From Hyperoodon ampullatus (lineage: Eukaryota; Chordata; Mammalia; Artiodactyla; Ziphiidae), in NCBI GenBank assembly GCA_949752795.1, contig OX457068.1, positions 54,774,516 through 54,838,515 on the forward strand: DNA of 64,000 bases, read 5' to 3'. The notes below the pieces were generated by a model. That model saw only the letters and a list, made by a program, of their open reading frames with translations. It ran no database searches and was not told the origin of the DNA. The position numbers and the translations under genes are program-made. Shown here one piece after another: positions 46,369 to 58,336 of the stretch. How positions within the stretch are numbered: the first letter of the stretch is position 1; every line of letters begins with the position of its first letter.

Positions 46369-47589
46369 ATCGCTCCCAAAGTCCACCTCCTCAATTTGGG
46401 ATAGTTCGTTGTCTATTCAGGTATTCCACAGTGGCAGGGTACATCAAGTTGACTGTGGAGATTTAATCCACTGCTCCTGAGGCTGCTGGGTGAGATTTCA
46501 CTTTTTCCTTTTTTTTTTTGCACAGCTCCTGGGATTCAACTTTGGATTTGGCCCTACCTGTGCGTGTAGGTCACCTGAGGGTGTCTGTTCTTCCCTCAGA
46601 CAGGACAGGGTTAAAGGAGCAGCTGATTCAGGACTCTCTCTCACTCAGGCCAGTTGGAGGGAGTGGTAGGGAATGTGGGGTGAGCCTGCGGTGGCAGGGC
46701 TGTTATGACATTGCACCAGCCTGAGACACACAGTGTGTTCTCCTGGGGAAGTTGTCCCTGGATCACAGGATGCTGGCAGTGGAAGGCTCCACAGGCTTCT
46801 GGGAGAGGAGGAGTGGATAGTGACCTGTGATTGCACACAGGCTTCTTGGTGGCTGCAGCTTCAGCCTTAGCATCTCATGCCCATCTCTGGGTTACACTCT
46901 GTTAGCCGTGGCTCACACCCTTCTCTGGAGATCTTTTACATGGTGCTCTTAATCCACTCTCCTTGTGCACTAGGAACCAAAGAGGCAAGAAAAATTATCT
47001 TGCCTCTTCTGCAGTTCCAGACCTTTTCCTGGACTCCCTCCTGGCTAGCCATGGAGCACTACCCCCCTTCAGGCTGTGTTCATGCAGCCAACACCAGTCC
47101 TTTCCCTGGAATCTGACCGAAGCTGGACCCTCAGCTCCCAGCACCCACTCGCCCCGGCAGGTGAGGCAACAAGCCTCTCGGGCTGGTGATTGCTGGTTGG
47201 CACCGATCATCTTGTGGGAATCTCTCCATTTTCCCCTCTGCACCCCTGTTGTTGTGCTCTCCTCTGTGGCTCCAAATCTTCCCCCCTCTGCCACCCACAG
47301 TCTCCGCCCATGAAGGGGCTTCCTAGTGTATGGAAACCTTTCCTCCTTCACAGCTCCCTCCCACTGGTGTAGGTCCTGTCCCTATTCTTTTGTCTCTGTT
47401 TTTTTCTTTTTTCTTTTGCCCTACCCAGGTACATGGGGAGTTTCTTGCCTTTTGGGAAGTTGGAGGTCTTCTGCCAGTGTTCAGTAGGTGTTCTGTAGGA
47501 GTTGTTGCACATGTAGATGTGTCTCTGTTGTATTTGTGGGGAGGAAGGTGATGTCCATGTCTTACTCTTCTGCCATCTTGTAGCTACCC
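45900..47589 (-). promoter_or_regulatory. L1 5' UTR / internal promoter region, element 2
   Basis: GC-richer region homologous to 6700-8278. GCCATCTTG at 47572-47580 is CAAGATGGC on the element strand 10 bases from the 5' end, the position of the YY1 site that sets transcription start in human L1. Reach and activity are not testable here. Confidence 0.6.
46302..46365. repeat. (TA)n microsatellite in L1 5' UTR
   Basis: 64 bases of uninterrupted TA. The matching place in L1 element 1 (near 6990-7040) has no TA array, so the array arose or expanded after insertion. Confidence 0.98.
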
Positions 47590-47599
47590 ACACATTGTG

Positions 47600-49635
47600 C
47601 TTTTTCTTTTTATTCTTTTCCATTTGTTATTTTTCACCTCGATTTATTTCAATGTTTATTATTTGCTTTGTTGTCCCTCAGCTTAATACTTATTTCATCA
47701 TATATTCTACAGGCAGTTTAAAATCTATGTTATACTTAAATGGAATAAAAACAAACAAACACAAAGAATGCTATTCTTCACATAACACTAGGCATAAGAA
47801 AATATGGTACTGTGCCTTTCCATTTTATAGATGAGCCATTGAGGTTGAGTGAGATAACATGACTGGGAATGCAGCCTAACAAGACAGGAAGTTGAATGCT
47901 AAAGGGTAATAGATGGGCACTTGCATATCAGCTGCTAATTTGGCCAGAAAGCCCTGTGTTCTATGTATGAACAGTGTTGCATAATTTAATAAATAACAGC
48001 AATAATCATGACAGACAGGAGAAGAAAATTATAACCAATCACAGAAAGAAAAAAATGACACCTGTATTCTGCAAAATCAAGGCAGAGAATCTGACTTGCC
48101 ATCCACCAGAGAATACTGGGAATTTAACAATTAAAAGCTATTTCTCTAGAGACTGTAGGCTGTGTCTCCTTTCACATTGCTAATGAAGTATAATTCATTT
48201 TACCTCACCCTCACCTTTAGAAATCAAAGTTCAAGCGTCTGTATCAGACACATTTGAAAGGCGAGGTCTTCTCTCTCCTTTCAGTACAGTGTCTCCTCTT
48301 CAGGGATCATTCTCCTGTTCTATTAATTATTGTGCTTGGATGACATTATTATTCATGGCCTAGCATCTCAAGATACTTGACTTAGCACTGGGTCTGGAAC
48401 TCATACTAATAAGTACAAAGCTGAGTAGTGTGTGAAGTTTTATTTTTTTCTCTCTCTCTTATACACACAAAGAAAGGGGGTACTTTTGTATTCATTATTC
48501 AGCTGTCGTGCTGAAATTTGAATTTAGAATTTAGCCTGTTGAGTCATTAGGGACCATGTCATAGAAAAATGCACCTCTGGGGCATTCATAAGAAATGGAA
48601 AAAATCCCAATTCCAAATTTCCACAGACCATCCAAAAGGAGATATAAAAATAAAGACTTGTTTAATTTGCTATGATTTTAATATAACTTTAAATAATATG
48701 TATTTTGGGGGCAGAAAGTCTTCATTCACTGGTAAAGAGTTGGTAATTTCAAATATGGTGTTGTATTGGTGAAAGAATTATTGGTACTTGAGGTAAGATT
48801 ATAATGTAATGAGATTGAATTTTTAAGCAAACATAGTAGACTATATCCATTCAAAGAAGACAAGTTTTCTTCAAAGTAGCCAACATGAAAAGCTATTGTA
48901 TCATTAGGAGTATATTCTTAATTATCAGCTTTAAACAACCAAAGAAAACCCAACTACCAATATTATCAATAAATAGGTTTATTTTTCCTTTGCAACAGAA
49001 AATCTGCTGGCATTGGGTCACCCGTTCTGTGGTAATAAAAACATAGTTATGTGTTATTGTTTTGCTTCACTATCCAGATCACATTGGCTTTTGACTACTA
49101 TTTGTTGCCCCATGGTCACATGATAGCTGACTCACCTGAAGGTATAACTTTATACTCAAGGGAGAGAAAGGGAAAAAGAAGTGGGGCCAGCATGGTTCCT
49201 TTGTTTCTTTTCTTCTTACTGGGAAGTTAAAAGACCTTAAGATTTTTATCTTCTTATCAGGAACTGGGTTTCATGCCTCTCTCAGCTGTGGATAGAAGAC
49301 CAGACATATGACTTTATATCCCTTATTGTGGGAGCTGAACAAGGGAGGAGGGACTGAGATTGGAAGTGGTGCTATAAGCAAGCAGGACACTATGGTGGCT
49401 TCCCAGGACAGACCCGACCCACCATGTCCTCCATCTGCCTCTTGTTTGTAGAAAAATTTAGCCTCCTAATCCTTCCCCAGGTTTCAATGAACACATTTAA
49501 TAAGAGAAATATGGAAATGCAGAAACAAAGAAAAACAGTCAAGAGAGACAAAATAATAATAGTTTAGTAATTAAAGTCAAGGGTCTTTAATTTTTCCTCA
49601 AGGACTATAGATAATATTCTGAGCCACATCTATCC
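47600..49635. other. No gene; one MIR
   Basis: Apart from a MIR at 47805-47900 and a short AAAC run near 47748, nothing is recognised. Some of 49300-49635 may be the 5' part of the LTR that follows. Confidence 0.4.
47805..47900 (-). mobile_element. MIR SINE
   Basis: CATTTTATAGATGAGCCATT, GAGGTTGAGTGAGATAACAT and GACTGGGAATGCAGCC, in reverse MIR order. Confidence 0.55.
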
Positions 49636-49639
49636 CTTG

Positions 49640-50010
49640 AGCTGTTTTGCAGATACTGAATACCCCACCAGGGGAAGAAGTTAACGGTATGCTTACCACA
49701 AGCACATAGACCCCAGACCTATTTAAACCAGAAGGTTGATGATATTGATTCCCAATTACTTTACCACCAACAAATCAGAAGAACATCTACAACTGACCAC
49801 TGAGCATGCACCCTGCAACCCTCTCCCTCACCCTGTCTTTAAAACCCTTCCCCTGAAAGCCACTGGGGGCATTCAGGACTTTTGAACATTAGTTACCAGC
49901 ACTCCCTGTTTGGCACCTGCAATAAATACCTCACCTTCCATCACCACAACATGGCGTCAGTAGATTAGCAATACCACACACAGATGAGCAGACCCAAGTT
50001 TGGTTCAATA
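49640..50010 (+). mobile_element. Retroviral LTR (family not named)
   Basis: Shows LTR organisation. U3-like text contains AACAAATCAGAAGAACATCT, a TATA-like TTTAAAACCC at about 49839, and AATAAA at 49921-49926. The following CACCTTCCATCACCACAACA, GTCAGTAGATTAGC and AGACCCAAGTTTGGTTCAAT match the end of a common mammalian LTR I recognise but cannot name safely. The 5' limit is uncertain. No retroviral coding sequence is adjacent, so it is a solitary or truncated LTR. Confidence 0.6.
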
Positions 50011-50084
50011 AGAGTGCTGACCAAAGAAAAGTGTCACCATGAGCATGGAGTTATTCCAACAATGTTTCATTATTTAAAATTCTT

Positions 50085-50216
50085 CATTGTTCACTGATCG
50101 CATTTTCAAAGAAAATTTCCTTGGTGCAGAGATCAGGTCTGCCTTCATTTAGCATCATTTAGCAATAGCATAATGCCTCTCCATAAATGTATTGAATAAA
50201 TGAATTCATGAATGAA
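50085..50216 (+). mobile_element. L2 3' end
   Basis: GGTGCAGAGATCAGGTCTGC, then CCATAAATGTATTGAATAAA and TGAATTCATGAATGAAA, the L2 3' terminus in sense. Confidence 0.55.
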
Positions 50217-50219
50217 AAA

Positions 50220-51160
50220 CTGAACCAACACAATTTTTCCACTTGGTACCTATAGGTGTGATTCTCAAACAAAGAGGAGTAGATGGTGGGCAAATGAAAA
50301 ACTGGCAGCTAAAAATATGAAGAAGAGGGAACTTTTTTTTTTTCTTTCTAGTGGATGAGGTGGTACAGACTATTGTGGAAGGAGGAAGAGAGACAGACTG
50401 AACCAACCATGTAAACTCGCCAAGCCCAGGTCCTCCCTCTGCTACCACAATCCAGAGACTGGTTTGCTTCTCACAATTACTATGTCTTGGAACTGGTCCT
50501 AGAGGCCCAATCATTTCCCCTACTGATCTTTCCCCTGGTCACACCTGCAATTTCTTTTTGACAGTCTCGTCCCTTCATACTATTTTGTCTCCAGGTCTGA
50601 CTACTGGCAGTGCCAGCTGAGGGGAAAGTATTCTATAAAACTTTAATTAGTTTTTCATTAATTCCTTTTCTTTTTAATAAAGATTTTTTGTTCCTTTAAC
50701 CTAATACTTATAAACTACATGTCAATCTCCATAACAATATCTCAATCACTGAAATTGCCTGAGACATCTGTGAGTTTATTGAAACTCCTGAATTTCAGGA
50801 GTTTTCAGTGATTTGATTTTTGAGAAGCTGAGTACTGAGGTTGCCTTATGTATTTTGTGTCTAGGAAGTGATCTGGTTGGTGTTCCTTATATCTATTGCT
50901 TAACTGAACATCCGTGGAATGAGAGGGAAAGATATTGGGTGTGAAAAAAGTAAGGAGTGTGACTAAAATTCTCCAGAAACAGTAATTCCACCAACAACAG
51001 TTGAAAAAAAAGAAATAAAATGATGCATTAATTTACCTCTGTCCCTGGATTTGTAGTTATTTTCTGTCCTTTAACTTGCACTTTCTCTAATCTCTTGTTA
51101 TCACCCACATCACTCCACCTATTTTCTCAGGTTCAGCAGTGTTTTTCCTCCCCACTGTCC
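50220..51160. other. No gene or clear repeat
   Basis: Unique-looking sequence. The minus-strand frame at 50206-50514 (102 codons) has no recognisable content. Confidence 0.4.
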
Positions 51161-51164
51161 AAAC

Positions 51165-51375
51165 AAATTATTTAAATTACTGTTGCATGTTATACATTTA
51201 GAGCTGTCATAATCATTATTGAGGTTAATCAGTTGAGTGATACTATGAATAGGATGAATATGATTACTTCTGTTTTATGGAGTTAGAGTAAACTAAGATA
51301 CTATGAGGTTAAGTGGGATCAAACCAACAGTGGTACCAAAACTAAGACCCAGGTTTTCTAAGTCATAAATAATGC
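51165..51375 (-). mobile_element. MIR SINE
   Basis: CATTTAGAGCTGTCATAATC, GATTACTTCTGTTTTATGGA, ACTATGAGGTTAAGTGGGAT and AAGACCCAGGTTTTCTAAGT, in reverse MIR order. Confidence 0.6.
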
Positions 51376-51734
51376 TTTTTTTTTAATATACACAAAATAT
51401 TTTATATACATAAAATTTACATGAAGTCAAAGGCACCTAATGTAGTTATCATTTGAAATTGGAATACCCCTTCTAAAAAAAAAAATGCATTAAATGCCAC
51501 CTCAGTCCCAATTTGAGTTAAGCTATATTTGTCCTCTGCAGGGATTAGAATTTTCTAGGCATGTCTGATAAACTGACATAATAGATTCAAGAAAACATTT
51601 TGGGTGCTTCCTAAAGCCTAAGGAGTCTCCTAGGAAATATTTCTTCTTAAGGAATTTTTTTTTTTTGGTTTGTTTTTTAATGAAGTCTAAAAAAACTTTT
51701 TTTTAAGACTACTAGTATAAAACTATAAAATTGT

Positions 51735-52205
51735 CAAAATAGGTACTGAAAAAATATTTAGTAAATTCAGCATATATTTATGATTAAAACCTTTAGAAGA
51801 GTATGATTAATAGAAATTTTCTTAAGTTCTTTAAAGGGTATCTATGATCCAAATCAAACATTATCATAAATGCGAGAAACTTATAAGCATTTACTTTAAA
51901 ATAAGGAACAAGGTAAACATACCATCTGTCACTACTTTAATTCAACATTATACTGGGGACACTAGCCAGCACATAAGACAAGAAACAACCAAATAAACAT
52001 TGGAAAAATTGAAATATTACCCTATTATTTTATATCATACAACTGTCTAAACAAAAAGTACAAAAGTTTCTATAGCAAAATTAAAAACTTGGAGTTTGAT
52101 AAGGTGGCAGATTGTGAGCTCAATACACAAGAATCAACTATATTTCTACAGAGCAGCCTAAAACATTTATAAATGTAAATGTTACTTAAAGTACTAGTTA
52201 AAATT
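51735..52205 (+). mobile_element. Old L1 ORF2 (RT region), sense
   Basis: AAATTCAGCATATATTTATG, AAGGGTATCTATGATCCAAA, then CACTACTTTAATTCAACATT, ATACTGGGGACACTAGCCAG and CACAAGAATCAACTATATTT follow the RT core of old L1 in order. Translation is broken everywhere. Opposite orientation to the next old L1. Confidence 0.65.
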
Positions 52206-52224
52206 TTAGCTTTCTCTTCTCTAG

Positions 52225-52300
52225 CCAGATTCACTAAAGAAGAATTTCTTTGAGTGGAGCCCTGAAATCAGCATTTTAAATAGTTTTGTAGGTAATTTTC
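52225..52300 (+). mobile_element. Possible MER5-like hAT fragment
   Basis: GGAGCCCTGAAATCAGCATT, then TTAAATAGTTTTGTAGGTAA, is similar to the MER5 text GGAGCCCAGGAATCTGCATT, TTTAACAAGTTCCCAGGTGA. Confidence 0.4.
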
Positions 52301-52781
52301 TTTTTAACCCACTTGTGTTTTTAAGTTACCATCTTAAAGGAAGTTACTGTCAGACTCTACAGGGCTCTATATTTCAGAGGGTGTTATTTCTTTGTTTGCA
52401 GACCCAATCTAAACTTATTTCCTAAAGATAAACTTCTATGACATTTCTAGAGAACATCCAACTTGGATATCAGGAAGTTTTCCTTTCATATGTTGTGGAT
52501 TGTAGGTGTTAACATTTTATTAATAATTTTGCACCAAGATTTAAGATTAAAATTGTCCTATATTACCTTTCCTCATTTTGTCTTTATCAACTTTTCATAT
52601 CAAGGTCTTATTAGCATTATAAAATGAGTTAAGGGTATTCTTTTTATTCTATATGGTTTTTTTATTATTTTTTCTTTCTAATTTTTTTTATCCTTTTTTT
52701 AAATTCTATACAGTTTTTGTAAGATTTGAATTTACTTGTTCACCTCTTAGGTGAGATTACAAAGGCTAAAGCATAACTGCA

Positions 52782-53123
52782 GTGGAGGTACATTCCCTTG
52801 AGGAGATTTTAATGTTGCCCTCTGGCAAAGTCCTTCAACCTGGAAGTGAAGTCTTTGTTAGGGAGAAGAGTCTGTCATGGAGATTGTTTCACAATATTTT
52901 CTCTTCCTCTTCCTCTGTCAAGATCACACTTTTTTGGATCCTCCCTATGAAAGCTCGGTGGTTTGTCAGGAGAAAAACTTGTAAAAGTGTGGGTTCCAGT
53001 AATACTGCAGCTCCCAGAAGTTTCTCTCATGGAAGTTCACACTCAGTCTCCAGCAATTCATCAAAGTTGCTTGTTAACTGTTTGCCCAGTTTATGGCATC
53101 TTAGTCATGTTTCCTCTAGGTAA
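52782..53123 (+). other. Unassigned 113-codon open frame in a GC-richer block
   Basis: Serine-rich frame starting MEVHSLEEILMLPSGKVLQP. The surrounding block (52770-53200) is less AT-rich than its neighbours and has no match I can name. A GTAAGC follows at 53120. It may be a foreign insertion in the old L1, part of an unnamed repeat, or an old exon or retrocopy. No domain seen. Confidence 0.3.
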
Positions 53124-53508
53124 GCAAACCTCACGTCCTGTGTTTCTTTGAAGGCACCTTGCCCTGTGTCCTCAGTTTTCTAAGGGGACCTAGAAGAGCT
53201 GTTCATATTGAGTTGTCCAGCTTTTTCTTGTCATAAGTATGGGAATGATGAATCCCAAGAATACAAGTACATAATTTCTGTTTCTGATTCAAATTTAAAT
53301 GTTGAATCAGAAGCTGAAAGTATGTATGTGTATTTCTCAATATTAAAACACACACAATTTTTCTTTTTAGAGTATGCAATTTTAACTTAGCTTCATTGTG
53401 CTTACAGCATTTTAGGATTTGCCATTGTTAGAGTATATGATGATTTCCTGTAAAATTTCCATATATGCAGGTAATATTATTTACTTCCCAGTCATTAGAT
53501 ACAATTAT

Positions 53509-53660
53509 ACACACAAACACACATCGATATGTGTGGTGGGTGTACATAAATGTTACATATATAACACTTCAACTAAAAACTGGAAAACTGTACATCCAAA
53601 TATATATATTTATACATACATGTATATGTGCATATGTGTGTACATATACATATATAAAAT
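53509..53660. repeat. Irregular CA/TA/ATAC-rich low-complexity stretch
   Basis: Alternating purine-pyrimidine text with CACAAACACACA and many ATAC/ATGT units. Not a clean microsatellite. Confidence 0.75.
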
Positions 53661-54644
53661 CTCCTTTAGGTCAAGCCTGTTAAAATCTTCTGTATACTTA
53701 AAGATTTTATTTATTAATCAATCAATTATTGAAAATCATATCCTCAAATTTTTCACAGTAATATTATATTTGTTCTTCCTGAAAACAGGTCAATATTTCC
53801 TTTTATATTTTGATATTATGTTATTAGGCATAAATCCTCTAAATTTTGTAATGCTTTCTAGTATAACATATTTTGTCTGATAGTAATATATCTATACTGG
53901 CTTCATTATTTTTTTTTTCCTTTTTTTCTTTAACATCTTTACTGGAGTATAATTGCTTTACAATGTTGTGTTAGTTTCTGCTGTATAACAAAGTGAAGCA
54001 GCTATATGCATTCATATACCCCCATATACCCTCCCTCTTGCATCTCCCTCCCAGCCTCCTTATCCCACCCCCTCTAGGTGGTCGAAAAGCACCCAGCTGA
54101 TCTCCCTGTGCTATGCAGCTGCTTCCCACTAGCTATCTATTTTACATTTGGTAGTGTACAATTGTCAATGTTACTCTCTCAATTTGTCCCAGCCTACCCT
54201 TTCCCTTCCCCATGTCCTCAGGTTCATTATCTACGTCCACATCTTTATTCCTGTCCCACCCCTAGGTTTATCAAAACGATTATCTTTTTTTTTTTTTTTA
54301 GATTCCATATATATGTGTTAGCATACCATATTTGTTTTTCTCTTTCTGACTTACTTCACTCTGTATGGCCTATTCTAGGTCCATCTACCTCACTACAAAT
54401 AATTCATTTCTTTTTATGGCTGAGTAATATTCCATTGTATATGTGTGTCACATCTTCTTTAACCATTCATCTGTCGATGGACACATAGGTTGCTTCCATG
54501 TCCTGGCTATTGTAAACAGTGCTGCAATGAATATTGTGGTACATGGCTCTTCTTGAATTCTGGTTTTCTCAGGGTATATGTGCACTACTGGGATTGCTGG
54601 GTCATATGGTAGTTCTATTTTTAGGATTTTAAGGAACCTCCATA

Positions 54645-55697
54645 CTATTCTCCATAGTGGCTGTATTTATTTATATTTCCACCAACAGTGAAAGATGGTT
54701 CCCTTTTCTCCACACCTTCTCCAGCATTTGTTTTTGTAGACATTTTGATGATGGCCATTCTGACTGGTGTGAGGTGATACCTCATTGTAGTTTTGATTTG
54801 CATTACTCTAATAATTATTGTTGTTGAGCAGCTTTTCATGTGCTTCTTCGCCATCTGTATGTCTTCTTTGAAGAAATGTCTATTTAGGTCTTCTGCCCAT
54901 TTTTGGATTGGTTTTTTTTTTTTTTTATTATTGAGCTGCATGAGCTATTTATATATTTTGGAGATTAATCCTTTGTTCATTGATTCATTTGCAAATATTT
55001 TCTCCCATTCTGAGGGTTGTCTTTTCCTCTTGTTTGTGGTTTCCTTTGCTATGCAAAAGCTTTGAAGTTTCATTAGGTCCCAATTGTTTATTTTTGTTTT
55101 TATAATCATTACTCTAGGAAGTGGATCAAAAGTGATCTTGCTGTGATTTATGTCAAAGAGTGTTCTTCCTTTGTTTTCCTCTAAGAGTTTTATAGTGCCT
55201 GGTCTTACATTTAGGTCTCTAATCCATTTTGAGCTTATTTTTGTGTACAGTGTTAGGGAGTGTTCTAATTTCATTCTTCTGCATGTAGCTGTCCAGTTTT
55301 CCCAGCACCACTTATTGAAGAGACTGTCTTTTCTCCATTGTATATCCTTGCTTTTTTTGTCATACATTAGTTGACCATAGGTATGTGGGTTTATCTCTGG
55401 GCTTTCTATCTTGTTCCATTGATCTATGTTTCTGTTTTTGTGCCAGTACCATATTGTCTTGATTACTGTAGCTTTGTAGTATAGTCTGAAGTCAGGGAGT
55501 CTGATTCCTCCAGCTCCGTTTTTTTCTCTCAAGACTGCTTTGGCTATTCGGGGTCTTTTGTGTCTCCATCCAAATTTTAAGATATTTTGTTCTAGTTCTG
55601 TAAAAATGACATTGGTAATTTGATAGGGATTGCTTTGAAACTGTAGATAGCTTTGGGTTTTATAGTCATTTTCACAATATTGATTCTTCCAATCCAA
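54645..55697 (-). pseudogene. L1 ORF2 C-terminal region with one internal stop, element 3
   Basis: The longest coding remnant of the window. 250 codons (55697 to the stop at 54945) continue in the same frame, after one stop and one codon, for 98 more codons to 54645. It contains [40 protein letters not shown] and [20 protein letters not shown], typical of the region after the RT core and into the cysteine-rich end. The stop (CTA on plus, 54945-54947) fits a single C-to-T change of a glutamine codon. Confidence 0.9.
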
Positions 55698-56140
55698 GAA
55701 TACGGTATATCTCTCAATCTGTTAGTATCATCTTTAATTTCTTTCATCAGTGTCATAGTTTTCTGCATACAGGTGTAATTTTTCTCTAGGTAGGTTTATT
55801 CCTAGGTATTTTTTATTCCTTTTGTTGCAATGATAAATGGGAGAGTTTCCTTAATTTCTGTTTCAGAATTTTCATCATTAGTGTATAGGAATAAATGATA
55901 TTTCTGTGCACTGATTTTATATCCTGCCACTTTATCAAATTCATTGATTAGCTATAGTAGTTTTCTGGTAACATCTTTGGGATTCTCAATGTTTAGTATA
56001 ATGTCACCTGCAAACAGTTACAGTTTTACTTCTTCTTTTCCAATTTGGATTCCTTTTATTTCTTTTTCTTCTCTGATTGCTGTTGCTAAAACTATGTTGA
56101 AAAATAGTGGTTAGAGTGGGCCACCTTGTCTTTTTTAGTC

Positions 56141-56410
56141 TTACAGGAAATGGTTTGGTTTTACACCATTGAGGATGGTATTGGCTGTGGGTTTGTCATA
56201 TATGGCCTTTATTATGTTGAGGTAAGTGCCCTCTATGCCTACTTTCTGGAGGGTTATTGTCATAAATGTTTGTTGAATATTGTCAAAATATTTTTCTGCA
56301 TCTATTGAGATTATTTTACCATTTTTATCCTTCAAGCAGTTAACATGATATACCACATTGATTGATTTGTGTATGTTGAAGAATCCTTGCATTCCTGGCC
56401 TAACCCCCAC
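56141..56410 (-). pseudogene. L1 reverse transcriptase fragment, element 3
   Basis: 89 codons with [34 protein letters not shown] and [19 protein letters not shown]. This is RT fingers and palm up to the first catalytic aspartate region. The later catalytic box, at 56003-56011, reads AGD instead of ADD, so RT activity is lost. Other stops separate the two. Confidence 0.85.
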
Positions 56411-57258
56411 TTGATTATGGTGTATGATCCTTTTAATGTTCTTTTGGATTCTCTTTGGTAGTTTTTTTTTTGGGGGGGGATTTTTTCATTTATGTTCCTC
56501 AGAGATATTGGCCTGTTGTTTTCTTTATTTGTGACATCTTTTTCTGGTTATGGTATCAGGGTGATGGTGGACTTGTAGAATGAGTTTGTGAGTATTCCTC
56601 CCTCTGCTATATTTTGGAAGAGTTTGAGAGGGATAGGTGTTATTTCTTCTCTAAATGTTTGATAGAATTCTCCTGTAAAGCCATTTGGTCCTGGACTTTT
56701 GTTTTTTGTAAGATTTTTAATCACAGTTTCAACTTAAGTGCTTGTGATTGGTCTGTTTATATTTTCTATTTCTTCCTGGTTCAATCTCTGAAGGTTGTGC
56801 TTTTCTAAGAATTTGTCCATGTCTTCCAGGTTGTCCATTTTATTGGGGTTTAGTTACTCACAGTAATCTCTCATGTTCCATTGTATTTCAGCAGTGTCAC
56901 TTGTTACTTCTTTTTCATTTTCTAATTCTGTTGATTTGAGTCTTCTCCCTTCTTTTCTTAATGAGTCTGGCTAATGGTTTATCAATTTTGTTTATCTTCT
57001 CAATGAACCAGCTTTTATTTTTATTGATCTTTGCTATTGTGTTCTTATTTGTTGTTCTTTTTTTTTTTTTGATCTGATTTTTATGATTTCCTTCCTTCTG
57101 CTAACTTTGTGTTTTCTTTTTTTGTTCTTCTTTCTCTAATTGTTTTAGGTGTAAGTTGCATTGTGTATTTGAGATTTTTTTTTGTTTTTCGAGTTAGGAT
57201 TGTATTGATATAAACTTCCCTCTTAGAACTGCTTTTGCTGCATCCCATACGTTTTGGG

Positions 57259-57918
57259 TCATTGTGTTTTTATCGTCATTTTTTCTGGGTATTTTTTGCT
57301 TTCCTCTTTGATTTCTTCAGTAATCTCTGTGTTATTAAGTAGTGTATTGTTTAGCATCCATGTATTTGTATTTTTTACATATTTTTTCCTGTAACTGATA
57401 TCTATTTTCATAGCATGGTGGTCAGATAAGATACTTGATATGATTTCAACTTTCTTAAATTTACCAAGGCTTGATTTGTGACCCAAGATATGATCTATCC
57501 TGGAGAATGTTCTATGAGCACTTGAGAAGAAAGTGTATTCTGCTGTTTTTGGATGGAATGCCCTATTAATATCAATTAAGTCCATTTTGTTTAATGTGTC
57601 AGTTAAACTTTGTGTTTCCTTATTTATTTTCATTTTGGATGATCTGTCTGTTGGTGAAATTGTTTTGTTAATGTCCCCTAGTATGATTGTATTACTGTCG
57701 ATTTTCCCTTTTATGACTGTTCACATTTGCCTTATGTATTGAGGTGCTCCTATGTTGGGTGCATAAATATTTACAACTGTTATATCTTGTTTTTGGATTG
57801 ATCCCTTGATCATTATGTAGTGTCCTTCTTTGTCTCTTGTAATAGCCTTTGTTTTAAAGTCTGTTTTGTCTGATATGAGAATTGCTACTCCAGCTTTCTT
57901 TTGATTTCCATTTTGCAT
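57259..57918 (-). pseudogene. L1 ORF2 endonuclease domain fragments, element 3
   Basis: Frames at 57721-57918 (KKAGVAILISDKTDFKTKAI, VVNIYAPNIGAPQYIRQM) and 57259-57633 (MKINKETQSLTDTLNKMDLID, SSAHRTFSRIDHILGH, SDHHAMKID) cover most of the endonuclease. The SDHH motif containing the catalytic histidine is kept. The two parts are in different frames or separated by a stop. Confidence 0.85.
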
Positions 57919-58336
57919 GGAATATCTTTTTCCATCCCCTCACTTTCAGTCTCTATGTGTCACTAAGTCTAAAGTGTATCTCTTTTAGTCAGCATATATA
58001 CAGGTCTTATTTTTGTATCCATTCAGCCAGTCTATATCTTTTTTGGGGAGCTTTTAATCCATTTACATTTAAGGTAACTATCAATATGTATGTTCTTATT
58101 ACTGTTTCCTTAATTGTTTTGAGCTTGCAATTGTAGGTCTTTTCCTTTCTTGTGTTTCCTGCCTAGAGAAGTTCCTTTAACATTTGTAAAGCTGGTTTGT
58201 TGGTGCTCAATTCTCTTTGCTTTTGCTTGTCTGTAAAGGTTTTTAATTTCTCCATCGAGTCTGAATGAGATCTTTCCTGGGTACAGTAATGTTTATTGTA
58301 GGCTTTTTTCCCTTTCATCACTTTAAATATGTCCTG

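Larger units (their letters stand above)
39914..47589 (-). mobile_element. L1 element 2: full-length, two SINEs inside
   Basis: Reverse-strand L1 of 7.68 kb, or about 7.2 kb without the SINEs. It is flanked by ACACATTGTG at 39904-39913 and 47590-47599, a perfect 10-base target duplication. The order on plus is 3' UTR (39916-40330), ORF2 (about 40330-44550), ORF1 (about 44600-45500) and 5' UTR (45900-47589). Coding frames are broken at many places, and the endonuclease glutamate is replaced. Autonomous mobility is lost, although the whole 5' promoter region remains. Confidence 0.95.
52560..53908 (-). mobile_element. Old L1 (L1M-type), 3' segment of a split copy
   Basis: Reverse-strand RT start is seen at 52575-52650 (TTTGTCTTTATCAACTTTTC, GCATTATAAAATGAGTTAAG). 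Endonuclease sequence is at 53690-53908 (ATTATGTTATTAGGCATAAA, ATATTTTGTCTGATAGTAAT, CTATACTGGCTTCATT). The spacing of these two marks is about 1.3 kb, the same as in L1 element 3, so they belong to one copy. The middle (about 52770-53680) is not recognised. The copy resumes at about 60620. Confidence 0.6.

Noticed and set aside
49952..49969. TGG-starting text after ACAACA, considered as a retroviral primer binding site
   Set aside because: The sequence beyond it continues to match the remembered LTR consensus, so 49952 is inside the LTR and not at its edge.
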